Source: an uncultured Prevotellaceae bacterium (lineage in GTDB: Bacteria; Bacteroidota; Bacteroidia; Bacteroidales; Bacteroidaceae). Taken from it: a stretch of 42,766 nucleotides of DNA. A model generated the notes under the pieces. It did not search any database and was not told where the DNA came from. It was given only the letters and a program-made list of their open reading frames with translations. Location: the NCBI GenBank assembly GCA_902768105.1, contig CACXJZ010000041.1, forward strand, positions 1 through 42,766. Direction: 5' to 3'. Position 1 is the first letter of the stretch, and each line of letters starts with the position of its first letter. Shown piece by piece: positions 1 to 7,019 of this stretch. The position numbers and the translations under genes were made by a program.

Positions 1-1
1 C

Positions 2-136
2 GAGCAGAACTACGTGCTGCCAGACGATGTGGTGAAAGACCAGATTTCTGCCAAGGTCGAGGACGGCATCCTGACCATCACCATGCCGAAGACCGAACCA
101 AAGGAGAAAGTCACCAAGGCTATTGAGGTCTCATAA
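2..136 (+). CDS. Small heat shock protein (Hsp20 family), 3' end only
   Basis: This is the last 44 codons of a gene that begins before the window. The translation has the end of an alpha-crystallin domain: a stretch reading KVEDGILTITMPK, matching the conserved A-x-x-x-D/N-G-x-L-x-I-x-x-P-K strand of Hsp20 chaperones, then a short lysine-rich tail and TAA. Hsp20 proteins are cytoplasmic ATP-independent holdases that bind unfolding proteins under heat or other stress. The frame is open from base 2 to the stop, and a hairpin with a T-run follows 25 nt later, as expected at the end of a transcription unit. The family call rests on this one motif, so it is good but not complete; promoter and N-terminus cannot be seen. 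Confidence 0.85.
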   Translation, partial: EQNYVLPDDVVKDQISAKVEDGILTITMPKTEPKEKVTKAIEVS

Positions 137-160
137 CATGCTGACTCAAAACACAAATCA

Positions 161-196
161 AAGCCTGGCTTGCATTTGCAGGTCGGGCTTCTTTTT
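161..196 (+). terminator. Rho-independent terminator after hsp20
   Basis: A stem AAGCCTG paired with CGGGCTT (one G-T pair) around a loop of about 16 nt is followed by CTTTTTA. It lies 25 nt after the hsp20 stop and is oriented to end that transcript. Confidence 0.65.
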
Positions 197-528
197 ATCC
201 AATGACATTATTTCCTCGTCCATCCCCATTGGGACGGATGCGGAAACATGAGTCATTAAAAGTAAAAGCTTGATAACTAGTTAAATCTTGAATATCTGCA
301 TGTGGATGCTGATATTCTCATTGTGTTCGTGCAAGACGTTCTGAAGCTGGTGCACGTATGGAATCTGAACGTTGTGGAACACAGGAATATTATGGCTTCC
401 ATCTGGTATCGAATCTTGCAATTTTTTGCGATTTTTGCGTCGATTTTTGCGTCGATTTTGCGTCGATTTTCGAGCCTAAAAGTTGGTCTCAGACCAAAAA
501 GTTGGAACTCGTCCTCTTTAAATTAAAA
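197..528. other. Gene-free intergenic stretch with a 12-nt tandem repeat and a palindrome
   Basis: No convincing gene lies here; short open frames overlap the tRNA-His terminator or are low complexity. Two structures stand out. At 428-471 the unit GCGTCGATTTTT is repeated about three times with a partial first copy and one 11-nt copy. At 483-497 there is a 7+1+7 palindrome (TTGGTCT-C-AGACCAA) flanked on both sides by AAAGTTGG, which looks like a protein-binding site. No consensus promoter was seen beside it. Confidence 0.5.
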
Positions 529-564
529 TTCCGAGAACCCTTTTATTTACTGGGATTCTCGGAA
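529..564 (-). terminator. Terminator of the tRNA-His transcript
   Basis: A hairpin with stem TTCCGAGAA/TTCTCGGAA plus a CCC/GGG extension lies just downstream of tRNA-His on the minus strand. An AT-rich run (TTTTAATTTAAA on the minus strand) follows. It may work in both directions. Confidence 0.65.
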
Positions 565-586
565 ATTTCCTTTGTTTTCTACCTTG

Positions 587-661
587 GGTGCCCGGACGGA
601 CTCGAACCGTCGACATTCAGAACCACAATCTGACGCTCTAACCAACTGAACTACGGGCACC
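587..661 (-). tRNA. tRNA-His (GTG)
   Basis: Read on the minus strand, this folds as a complete cloverleaf. The acceptor arm is GTGCCCG/CGGGCAC, with the extra G-1 opposite C73 that is diagnostic for tRNA-His. The D-loop is GTTGGTTAGAG, the anticodon loop TTGTGGT (anticodon GTG) and the T-arm carries GGTTCGAGTCC. No CCA is encoded. It has its own consensus promoter upstream and a hairpin terminator downstream. Confidence 0.95.
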
Positions 662-722
662 ATGTTAATTTACAATTTGACAATTTACAATTTTCGAAAC
701 TGCTTTTTGTCAATTGCGGGTG

Positions 723-754
723 CAAAGGTAATGCTTTTATTCGGAATTGCCAAA
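723..754 (-). promoter_or_regulatory. Bacteroidetes promoter for tRNA-His
   Basis: On the minus strand TTTG (751-754) is followed after exactly 20 nt by TACCTTTG (723-730), matching the Bacteroidetes consensus TTTG-N19-21-TAnnTTTG. The tRNA begins about 60 nt further on, across an ACAATTT-type repeat at 672-695. Confidence 0.8.
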
Positions 755-772
755 GATTTCGTGAATTATTTT

Positions 773-1636
773 CTATTTTATTTCACGCAAGGGGTACCAA
801 TCGCGCAAATCGGCCTGTTTTTCTATCTTTTCCTCGATGTCGTCGGGCAACTGAGAGAAGAAGTCGAGCCCGGTAAGGCGCTCTATCTCATCAACGCTGC
901 GGACGTAACGGCTCATGTTGCGCGAGGCGCTCTTGTTCTCGTAGAGGAAGCCGAGGGCATGGCAGTTGTTGCCCTGTTTGCGGAGTACGACCTTGAAAAA
1001 GGCTTCGGGCACGACGACGCGGTTGCGCCCGATGGTGCGGTGCTGGCGGTCGTAGAGCACGGGGCCGCAGACGATGTAGAGGCCGTCATAGCGCTTTGCC
1101 CAGGCGCGGCACTGCAGCTCGACATCGTTCCACGCGCCAGCATTGAGTCCGTGATGCTGGGGACAGATGTTGGTGAAGAGGAACGACTGCTCCTGTGCCT
1201 TACGGTCCCACTTGTTGTCGCCCGAAGGACACATGTGGCCGCGGTCGAAGCCGGAGCCGCGGTAGTCGGAGTCGTAGGCGCGCGGGCTGCTGACATCGGT
1301 ATCCTCATGGAACATCTCGGCAGAGCGGTGATAGCGCCCTGAGACATGACTGGGGATGAGGTGCCAGCCCACCCAGTCGGGGATGCGGTTCTGGGCGTTG
1401 TAGGACGTGGTGTACCCTACCCTACGCAGGATGCGCCCCTGGCTGCCCTTGGGAATCTCGAGACCGTTGGGTGCCTGTGAGGGTTTGGTGTCATAAAGCG
1501 CTGCGGGTTCAGCCTCAGCCGTCAGACTGTCGGCCTGCTGCTGGCTGTCGGCAGGGGGCGTGACCTGATTGCAGGCAGTGAGCAGCAGGAGTGCCAGGAG
1601 ATGGTATGCTGTCTTCTTCATCGTCGTTGTTGTCAT
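773..1636 (-). CDS. DNA/RNA non-specific endonuclease, lipoprotein
   Basis: This is a 287-residue protein of the NUC1 (beta-beta-alpha metal) nuclease family, which cuts DNA and RNA without sequence preference using a Mg ion. The family signature DRGH lies at residues 131-134, followed by CPSGD and FLFTNICPQ, where the metal-binding Asn is expected. The N-terminus is a lipoprotein signal ending in LLLLTAC with Cys 22, so it is probably anchored in the envelope facing the periplasm or outside. A second start at 1621 (MKKTAYH) gives a more typical signal peptide and may be the real one. It starts 12 nt after the upstream peptidase gene, so it is the last gene of the minus-strand run. A role in scavenging extracellular nucleic acid is inferred from location and family. 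Confidence 0.88.
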   Translation of the reverse strand: MTTTTMKKTAYHLLALLLLTACNQVTPPADSQQQADSLTAEAEPAALYDTKPSQAPNGLEIPKGSQGRILRRVGYTTSYNAQNRIPDWVGWHLIPSHVSGRYHRSAEMFHEDTDVSSPRAYDSDYRGSGFDRGHMCPSGDNKWDRKAQEQSFLFTNICPQHHGLNAGAWNDVELQCRAWAKRYDGLYIVCGPVLYDRQHRTIGRNRVVVPEAFFKVVLRKQGNNCHALGFLYENKSASRNMSRYVRSVDEIERLTGLDFFSQLPDDIEEKIEKQADLRDWYPLREIK

Positions 1637-1648
1637 GGGTTCCAGTTA

Positions 1649-3052
1649 TTACTCGTCAGCCACGAAGAGGGGGTCTTCAGGCATGACCATGATGGGCTGC
1701 TGCTCGCTGAGCTTCAAGAGGTTCTCGGGGACGTACTTCTTAGGTACGACAAGACGGAACATAAATTCGCGGAACCACTCGGCGGTCATGATGATGCAGC
1801 CCTGATGACCACTGGCAGCGCCCCAGGAGTTCTCGACCTTCCACTTCAGGGGATGGCCGTTGGCATCGAGATCGACAGCCGTCAGCGTCATGGCGTGCGT
1901 GGAGCCGCTGTCGAAGGTGGAGATGCGTTGGGCCTTGTTCATGCCGAACGTGGTGCCGAAGAGCGACTCGTAGTCGAAGTTGCGGAGGTCGCAGAGACCG
2001 CGCTTGCGGTCGAGGAACTTCGCCACGTCGTAGGAGCTATAGAGCTTCTGGCCGTCCTTGAGCGAGGCGATGGCCAGCGGCTCGATGTCCTCCATGGGGA
2101 GGTTGAGGTAGCGCCAGTTGTGGCCGTCGTAGGTGTGACGGTCGTACTCCACCTCGTAGGTCTTGTAATAGGGACGGCGCGGGTCGTTCATGACCATGAT
2201 GAACGTGCCGTTGAGCGGCTGGCCGACAACCTCCTGATAGAACGTCTGCGGAGTGAACTGACGGGCCTCGCCTACGGGCTTGCCGTTCTTGCCGCGGAAG
2301 GTGTAGGTGAACTGCGTGGGCGGCTCGCCGAGGGTGAGCACGAGCATGTGATAGACGGTGGCGAGCATCTGCGTCTTCGCCTTCTCGATGTCGGAGGCTT
2401 TCCTGCCCTGTGTCACCATGTCGCGCAGCTGCAGTCCGAACTCACGGAGCTTGGAGTCGATGAGTCGTGACATGCGTGAGGTGTTGTCGCTGGAGAAGGT
2501 CTCGGGCATCACAGCCTTGGGCACGAGCCCGTACTTGGCGGTGAGGTCGGCCACACCACAGAACGTGCCTCCGTCGCTGAGCGGCTTCTTGAAGAAGAAC
2601 TGCACGCGCTGGTCGTCAATGGGCTTGCGGGCGGTATCGATGACGCCCTGCAGGAAGAGGTTGGACTTCTCGAGCTGGTCCCAGAAGAAGAGATAGTCCT
2701 GCGAGAACTCAATGGTGAGCGAGTCGGTACGCTGCGCAAAATTGGCGCGCAGGACATTGAGCCCGCTGAACATCCAACAGCGTCCGCTGGACTTCTGGTC
2801 GGTGATGGACTGTGAACGTGTCTCAACGCTGAAGTGGGTGTCGGGCTCGCCGGCATTCAGGTGGTTCTGTGCAAGGTTGTCGATGGCGTTGGCAGCAATG
2901 GCGTTACGCAGGGCACGGTCGGCCGCTGTCGTGGTCTGCTGTCTGACGATTTCCTGCAACATCTGTGGGGAGATGCCTCCCTGAGGGGCCTGTGCCGATG
3001 CGGCGAGCACCAGCGACAGGCCTATGGAAAGGAAAAATAATTTCTTTTTCAT
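1649..3052 (-). CDS. C1-family peptidase, aminopeptidase C / bleomycin hydrolase type, exported
   Basis: This papain-fold cysteine peptidase has 467 residues, the usual size of the bleomycin hydrolase/PepC family. The triad is visible: Cys 92 in the SSGRCWMFS block, His 386 in GSTHAMT and Asn 408 in VENSWG. Family members act as hexameric aminopeptidases on short peptides. Unlike the cytosolic PepC of Firmicutes, this one begins with a signal peptide (MKKKLFFLSIGLSLVLAASAQA), so it should work in the periplasm or outside, as in many Bacteroidales. It lies between the M48 protease (16 nt upstream) and the nuclease (12 nt downstream), which suggests a group of degradative envelope enzymes made together. 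A hairpin in the upstream gap may adjust its expression. Confidence 0.9.
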   Translation of the reverse strand: MKKKLFFLSIGLSLVLAASAQAPQGGISPQMLQEIVRQQTTTAADRALRNAIAANAIDNLAQNHLNAGEPDTHFSVETRSQSITDQKSSGRCWMFSGLNVLRANFAQRTDSLTIEFSQDYLFFWDQLEKSNLFLQGVIDTARKPIDDQRVQFFFKKPLSDGGTFCGVADLTAKYGLVPKAVMPETFSSDNTSRMSRLIDSKLREFGLQLRDMVTQGRKASDIEKAKTQMLATVYHMLVLTLGEPPTQFTYTFRGKNGKPVGEARQFTPQTFYQEVVGQPLNGTFIMVMNDPRRPYYKTYEVEYDRHTYDGHNWRYLNLPMEDIEPLAIASLKDGQKLYSSYDVAKFLDRKRGLCDLRNFDYESLFGTTFGMNKAQRISTFDSGSTHAMTLTAVDLDANGHPLKWKVENSWGAASGHQGCIIMTAEWFREFMFRLVVPKKYVPENLLKLSEQQPIMVMPEDPLFVADE

Positions 3053-3061
3053 AAGCGAAGA

Positions 3062-3089
3062 AAGACCACTATTTTTTCTTAGTGGTCTT
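3062..3089 (-). promoter_or_regulatory. Intercistronic hairpin overlapping the M48 stop codon
   Basis: A perfect 10-bp stem (AAGACCACTA with TAGTGGTCTT) around an 8-nt loop covers the last codons and TAG stop of the M48 gene. It is followed on the minus strand by TTTCTTCG and then the peptidase start at 3052. It could be a partial terminator, an RNA stability element or a translation modulator; the T-run is too short for a sure call. Confidence 0.5.
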
Positions 3090-3977
3090 CTTTTTGGTTG
3101 TCTTTGTGGTTTTCTTTGTAGAAGTTGTCGCCGTAGAGGTGGTGGTGGTCGTCGTCACGGGCTTGTAATACTTCAAAGCCTCGGGCATCCACCCTTGCAG
3201 GTCGCTGATGCGGTCGGCATCGGACGGGTGGTCGCTCAACAACGAGTTGGAACCGCCGCCAGAGGCCTGCGACATGCGCTGCCAAAAGCTGACAGCCACC
3301 TGCGGGTCATAGCCCGCCATAGCGGCGAAGATGAGACCCATGTGGTCAGCCTCGCTCTCCTGCTTGCGTGAGAAGCCTGCGGTAAAGAACTGTCCGCCAG
3401 CCTCAGCAACAAGCTGTCCTAACTGGATGGTTCCGCTGCTGACACCCATTCCTGAGGCCACAGCACCCAGCACCTGCAGACCATACTGCTGCTTGTAGGC
3501 ATTGCTGAGACGCTCGGCAGAGTGCTTGGCAACGGCATGGGCAATCTCATGACCCAGAACGATGGCCAACGATGCCTCGTCCTGCGTGACAGGCAACAGG
3601 CCCTCATAGACCACAATCTTGCCGCCAGGCATGCAGAAGGCATTGAGCTCGGTGTTCTGCACGAGATTGAACTCCCACTGATATTGAGAGACCTCATTGC
3701 CAAGACCGTTGGCATTGAGATAGCTTACGACCGCATTGGCCAGACGCTGACCTACGCGCTGCACCATTGCGGTGTTGGCCGCATTGGTGGACTTCTTGGC
3801 CGTCTTCATGTACTCCTGGTACTGCTGATTGCTCAAGCTGAGCACTTGCTCGTCGCTGACAATCAGGTTCTGCTTACGGCCAGTAATGGGTACCGTCGAA
3901 GTGGTACCGCAACTGGTGAGAATCGCGGCGACCACCGACAGTAATAGTATTCGAACCCACTTCATAGGCTTGGTCAA
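3069..3977 (-). CDS. M48-family zinc metalloprotease, lipoprotein
   Basis: This is a 302-residue peptidase of the LoiP/BepA-like branch of M48. The zinc motif HEIAH is at 143-147 inside LGHEIAHAVAKH, and the third ligand is probably Glu 207 in QESEAD. A lipoprotein signal ends at Cys 23 (ILTSC). The mature N-terminus has the VPITGRKQ stretch common in this group. Such proteases clear misfolded outer-membrane proteins at the periplasmic face. The last 30 residues are almost only Thr and Lys, an unusual basic tail that may bind the cell surface or peptidoglycan (inference). It starts 10 nt after secG, consistent with one operon for envelope biogenesis and quality control. Confidence 0.9.
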   Translation of the reverse strand: MTKPMKWVRILLLSVVAAILTSCGTTSTVPITGRKQNLIVSDEQVLSLSNQQYQEYMKTAKKSTNAANTAMVQRVGQRLANAVVSYLNANGLGNEVSQYQWEFNLVQNTELNAFCMPGGKIVVYEGLLPVTQDEASLAIVLGHEIAHAVAKHSAERLSNAYKQQYGLQVLGAVASGMGVSSGTIQLGQLVAEAGGQFFTAGFSRKQESEADHMGLIFAAMAGYDPQVAVSFWQRMSQASGGGSNSLLSDHPSDADRISDLQGWMPEALKYYKPVTTTTTTSTATTSTKKTTKTTKKKTTKKK

Positions 3978-3987
3978 TTAAGGGATT

Positions 3988-4371
3988 TTAGTTTGCCGGA
4001 GCGGGTGTCTCAGCTGCTGCAGGAGCCTCCTTGGCGTCCTTGGTAGCAGGAACGTCCTTCTTCTGCTGGCTGGCATCGAAGGTAGGCAGGTTGTTGGGGT
4101 TAGCGGCAGGAGCCTCGATACCCTCTGTTACAGAGCGGCCTACAGTGTTTCTCGGTGCAACGTATGCACAAACGATGCTGATGATGACCATAGCGATGGC
4201 CAGGCCCCAGGTTGTCTTCTCAATGAAGTCGGTAGTCTTGCGGACACCGCCAATCTGGTTGTAAGAAGCGAAATTTGAGGCAAGACCGCCTCCCTTAGAC
4301 TCCTGGATGAGTACGATACCAATCATCAGGAGTGCTGCAATTACGATAAGAATTACAAATAATGTGTACAT
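3988..4371 (-). CDS. secG: Preprotein translocase subunit SecG
   Basis: This is the small SecG subunit of the SecYEG channel (127 residues). It has the family layout: a first membrane helix (YTLFVILIVIAALLMIGIVLIQ), the conserved cytoplasmic loop QESKGGGLASNFA, then a second helix (WGLAIAMVIISIVCAYV). The tail after the second helix is long, rich in Ala, Pro and Lys, and probably disordered; this is usual in Bacteroidetes but longer than in E. coli. The gene lies 2 nt from the upstream gene and 10 nt from the protease, so it is translated from a polycistronic message. The call is firm from the loop motif and helix layout. Confidence 0.93.
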   Translation of the reverse strand: MYTLFVILIVIAALLMIGIVLIQESKGGGLASNFASYNQIGGVRKTTDFIEKTTWGLAIAMVIISIVCAYVAPRNTVGRSVTEGIEAPAANPNNLPTFDASQQKKDVPATKDAKEAPAAAETPAPAN

Positions 4372-4373
4372 TT

Positions 4374-5129
4374 TTACTTTGATTTTTTATTGTTATTTAT
4401 TATTAATTTCTCCAAGAATCGAATTTGGTCTGCAAAGTAAGCATTTTTTTTCGGATAAGCCAAACTTAATCGCTTAATAATTTCTAAAGCCTTCGAATAT
4501 CTGCCTTGTTTGACATAAATACGGGCTAAAGTCTCCGTAAAATACTCTTCTTCTTCGTTTTTCTCCTCTAATTCTGCCACAGCCTGTGCAGGAGTGTATT
4601 CGGGCGTATCGCTGAGCACGAAGCGTCCGGAGTCCTGCTCGATGAAGGAGTCGATGAGCTGCTGACCCCTCAGCTGCGGAACAGCTGTCTCGGCGGGAGC
4701 CTCCTCGGCGGCACTCTCCAAGAGGTAAGCCACATAGTCAACGGCAGCATCGGCAGGCGTCGGCTTGCGGCGCGGCTTCTGTGCGTCATGGTCCTCGTCC
4801 TTGGGTATGGACTCGAGGAAGTTCTCAATGAGCGAGATGGTACGGTTGCCCTGCTCGTGAACCTCGGGCTTCTGCTCTGCCTGCTGTGCGCCGAGCACCT
4901 TGTAGTGGGCAGCCTCAACCAGCTGGAAGATGATGCGGCGGTCGGTAATGTGGATGGCGGCACGTCGCAGCTCCTCGTCGAACGTGGGGTCGTGGAGCAG
5001 ATAGAGGTTCTGCAGCAAGAGCAGTCGTACCGTCTGGAAATACGGATAGAGCGCCAGCATCGAGCGCAGCTCGTACAGGGAGTCCCTGTCAAGACGCTCG
5101 GGGTGGTTGATATACTCTGTCAGTTCCAT
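4374..5129 (-). CDS. Conserved Bacteroidales protein with TPR-like C-terminus
   Basis: I do not recognise a named function. The 251-residue protein has no signal peptide or membrane helix, so it is probably cytoplasmic. The first ~80 residues are helical (YINHPERLDRDSLYELRSML and following). The middle is acidic and proline-rich and likely flexible. The C-terminal 70 residues (ETLARIYVKQGRYSKALEIIKRLSLAYPKKNAYFADQIRFLEKL) read like one to two tetratricopeptide repeats. It sits between lptE and secG with gaps of 27 and 2 nt. This suggests a scaffold or adaptor role in envelope biogenesis, but that is inference from context only. Confidence 0.7.
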   Translation of the reverse strand: MELTEYINHPERLDRDSLYELRSMLALYPYFQTVRLLLLQNLYLLHDPTFDEELRRAAIHITDRRIIFQLVEAAHYKVLGAQQAEQKPEVHEQGNRTISLIENFLESIPKDEDHDAQKPRRKPTPADAAVDYVAYLLESAAEEAPAETAVPQLRGQQLIDSFIEQDSGRFVLSDTPEYTPAQAVAELEEKNEEEEYFTETLARIYVKQGRYSKALEIIKRLSLAYPKKNAYFADQIRFLEKLIINNNKKSK

Positions 5130-5141
5130 AGACTTTTGCTC

Positions 5142-5162
5142 TTTAACCTCTAACCTTTACCA
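5142..5162. repeat. Heptad-period repeat between lptE and the TPR-like gene
   Basis: Three 7-nt units (TTTAACC, TCTAACC, TTTACCA) run head to tail across the gap and into the last codons of lptE. See the finding on heptad-period repeats. Confidence 0.55.
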
Positions 5163-5714
5163 GTTCGCTGCCGTAGCATTGAATATCTGATCGCAGATGT
5201 CCTTAATCATCAGCGTGACAAGCTCTTCCTGAACAGCATCGAGAGAGACGACCGTCTCGAACGTCTGACGCGCAGTAAACTGACGCTCAAAGTCCTCGCT
5301 GTGGTTCTTGTTGTTCTTGAAACGCACATTGACGGTAAGCGACAGCTCCATCTGAGACGAGTAGCCTTCGCTGGACACAGCCTTGTTCTGCTGGTCGTAG
5401 CGGGTAATCTCACCCTGCAGCACCCAGTCGCCATTACGCTTCACCTGCGTGAGACGCGTATGACGGGCAAACTGGTCCTTCAGCTCGTCGTTGAACAACG
5501 GGCCCATAGGAGCCCACACATAGGCAGAACGAACGGGGAACTCGTCAATCTGGATGGACTTTACCTCATTGTAATTGATGCTGGCTCCGTTGAACTTATA
5601 GCTCACAGAGCATGACAAAAGCAATAAGGTGAAAAGACAAAAAGTCAAGACACGGCGCAGGCCCTTGCCTACACAGCAACGATTCGTCCGATTGAAAATC
5701 CAGGTCTTCATCAT
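5157..5714 (-). CDS. lptE: LptE-family LPS assembly lipoprotein
   Basis: The 185-residue protein is a lipoprotein (signal ending LLLLSC, Cys 35) with the pattern of Bacteroidetes LptE: SVSYKFNGASINYNEVKSIQIDEFPVRS near the N-terminus, FNDELKDQF, and a late VTLMIKDICDQIFNATAANW. LptE plugs the outer-membrane LptD barrel and helps insert lipopolysaccharide. Its place directly after a sigma54 activator and before secG supports the envelope role. The chosen start gives a rather long positively charged lead (about 20 residues) before the hydrophobic core, so a downstream start is possible. The gap to the activator gene is only 26 nt, so the two are probably cotranscribed. Confidence 0.82.
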   Translation of the reverse strand: MMKTWIFNRTNRCCVGKGLRRVLTFCLFTLLLLSCSVSYKFNGASINYNEVKSIQIDEFPVRSAYVWAPMGPLFNDELKDQFARHTRLTQVKRNGDWVLQGEITRYDQQNKAVSSEGYSSQMELSLTVNVRFKNNKNHSEDFERQFTARQTFETVVSLDAVQEELVTLMIKDICDQIFNATAANW

Positions 5715-5748
5715 TTCTAACCTTTTTACTTTTTTACCTTTTACTTGT
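5715..5748. repeat. T-rich 7-8-nt-period repeat upstream of lptE
   Basis: Units resembling TTTCTAACC, TTTTTACT, TTTTTTACC and TTTTACT fill the gap between the activator stop and the lptE start. On the coding strand this gives an A/G-rich leader just before lptE, which may aid ribosome entry. Confidence 0.4.
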
Positions 5749-6964
5749 CCAGTCCGTACTGTTTCAGTCTTCTATATAGCGTGCGGTCGCTGATGCCCAG
5801 CTCCTGCGCAGCCTTCTTACGGTTGCCCCCATTACGCTCAAGGGCCTTTTCCAGCATCTGACGCCCCAGGTCGCTCAGGTTCAGGCTCTCAGGCTCACGC
5901 TCAGGCTCCACATACTCCTCTGCCTCGGCATCCTCCAGAGGAGAGGAGATGGGGGTGATGGGCTGGATGGGAGTCAGCTGCGTGGTGGACAGCGTGGAAG
6001 GAGCGGCAGTCACGGCCGTACCCTCTGCCATCTGCTTCTTCAGCGCAGTCATCTCGCGGCGGATGTCGTTCACGTTACCGCGAAGCTCGAAGAGAATCTT
6101 ATAGAGAATCTCGCGCTCGCTCTCGAACGAATGCTCTCCCTCACGATGAATGGTAGCCAGCTGCGTGCTCTCCTGGTCTTGGGGAATGAAGCGCAGCAAC
6201 ACCTCGGGCGTGATGAGACGGTCGGCACTGAGCACGGATATCTGCTCAGTGATGTTCTTCAGCTGGCGCACGTTGCCCGGCCACTTGTAACGCATGAGCA
6301 ACTGCTTGGCATCGTCAGTCAACACAACCTTGTCCATGCGGTACTTCTCTGCCATCTGCATAGCAAACAGGCGGAACAGCAGGACGATGTCCTCACCACG
6401 GTCGCGCAGAGGGGGTATCTGAATGGGCACCTGGTTCAGACGATAGTACAGGTCCTCACGGAAACGGCCCTCGCTGATAGCCTGCTGGATATTGACGTTC
6501 GTGGCAGCCACGATGCGGACATCGGTCTTACGCACCTCTGTGGCACCTACGGGGATGTACTCTCCCGTCTCGAGCACACGAAGCAGACGGGCCTGTGTGG
6601 CCATAGGCAGTTCGCCCACCTCGTCGAGGAACAGCGTACCCTTGTGGGCCACGCCGAAATATCCGGGGGAGTCATTGATGGCTCCTGTAAACGAACCCTT
6701 CACATGGCCAAACAACTCGCTGTCAATCGTTCCCTCGGGAATGGAGCCGCAGTTGATGGCAAAATACTTCTCACGGCGACGCGGGGAATTGTCGTGGATG
6801 ACACGCGGGATAATCTCTTTTCCCACGCCGCTCTCGCCTACAATCAGAACAGACAAGTCAGTGGGCGCCACCTGTAGGGCGACGTCCAACGCGCGATTCA
6901 AACCTTCGCAGTTACCTACGATGTTGTATCGCTGTTTGATGCTTTGCAGTTCCGAATTATTCAT
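5741..6964 (-). CDS. Sigma54-dependent transcriptional activator without a sensory domain
   Basis: A 407-residue bacterial enhancer-binding protein. The AAA+ domain begins almost at the N-terminus: Walker A GESGVGKE at 43-50, the sigma54-contact loop GSFTGA at 90-95 (the usual GAFTGA with one A-to-S change) and Walker B LFLDE at 111-115. After a linker that includes a Pro/Glu-rich stretch comes a Fis-type helix-turn-helix (ERNGGNRKKAAQELGISDRTLYRRLK) at about 375-403. There is no receiver, PAS or GAF domain, so control must come from a partner protein or from its own level, as for PspF. It heads the lptE-secG run, and a TACCTTTG box lies just upstream. Which promoters it drives cannot be told here. 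Confidence 0.93.
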   Translation of the reverse strand: MNNSELQSIKQRYNIVGNCEGLNRALDVALQVAPTDLSVLIVGESGVGKEIIPRVIHDNSPRRREKYFAINCGSIPEGTIDSELFGHVKGSFTGAINDSPGYFGVAHKGTLFLDEVGELPMATQARLLRVLETGEYIPVGATEVRKTDVRIVAATNVNIQQAISEGRFREDLYYRLNQVPIQIPPLRDRGEDIVLLFRLFAMQMAEKYRMDKVVLTDDAKQLLMRYKWPGNVRQLKNITEQISVLSADRLITPEVLLRFIPQDQESTQLATIHREGEHSFESEREILYKILFELRGNVNDIRREMTALKKQMAEGTAVTAAPSTLSTTQLTPIQPITPISSPLEDAEAEEYVEPEREPESLNLSDLGRQMLEKALERNGGNRKKAAQELGISDRTLYRRLKQYGLDK

Positions 6965-6972
6965 TTAGCGTG

Positions 6973-6980
6973 CAAAGGTA
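6973..6980 (-). promoter_or_regulatory. Probable -7 box upstream of the sigma54 activator
   Basis: TACCTTTG on the minus strand ends 9 nt before the activator start codon. No clear TTTG at -33 is seen. It would let the activator and downstream genes be transcribed apart from rlmN-pdxA. Confidence 0.5.
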
Positions 6981-7019
6981 CGAAGAAAATCTGACATAAT
7001 GGCAGAAATATGACAGAAT

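Noticed and set aside
428-471. Repeated units that might be a CRISPR remnant.
   Set aside because: Units are 11-12 nt and adjoin without spacers; there are no cas genes.
302-633. Short overlapping open frames before tRNA-His.
   Set aside because: They run through a tandem repeat and the tRNA terminator, with low-complexity products and no start signal.
662-2470. Two long plus-strand open frames (226 and 289 residues) opposite the nuclease and C1 peptidase genes.
   Set aside because: They are antisense to genes with clear catalytic motifs and their products are low-complexity (Val/Ala/Glu/Leu runs) with no motif. They come from codon bias of the real genes.
6131-6877. A 248-residue plus-strand open frame inside the sigma54 activator gene.
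   Set aside because: The opposite frame holds the Walker, GSFTGA and helix-turn-helix motifs; this frame shows no domain.
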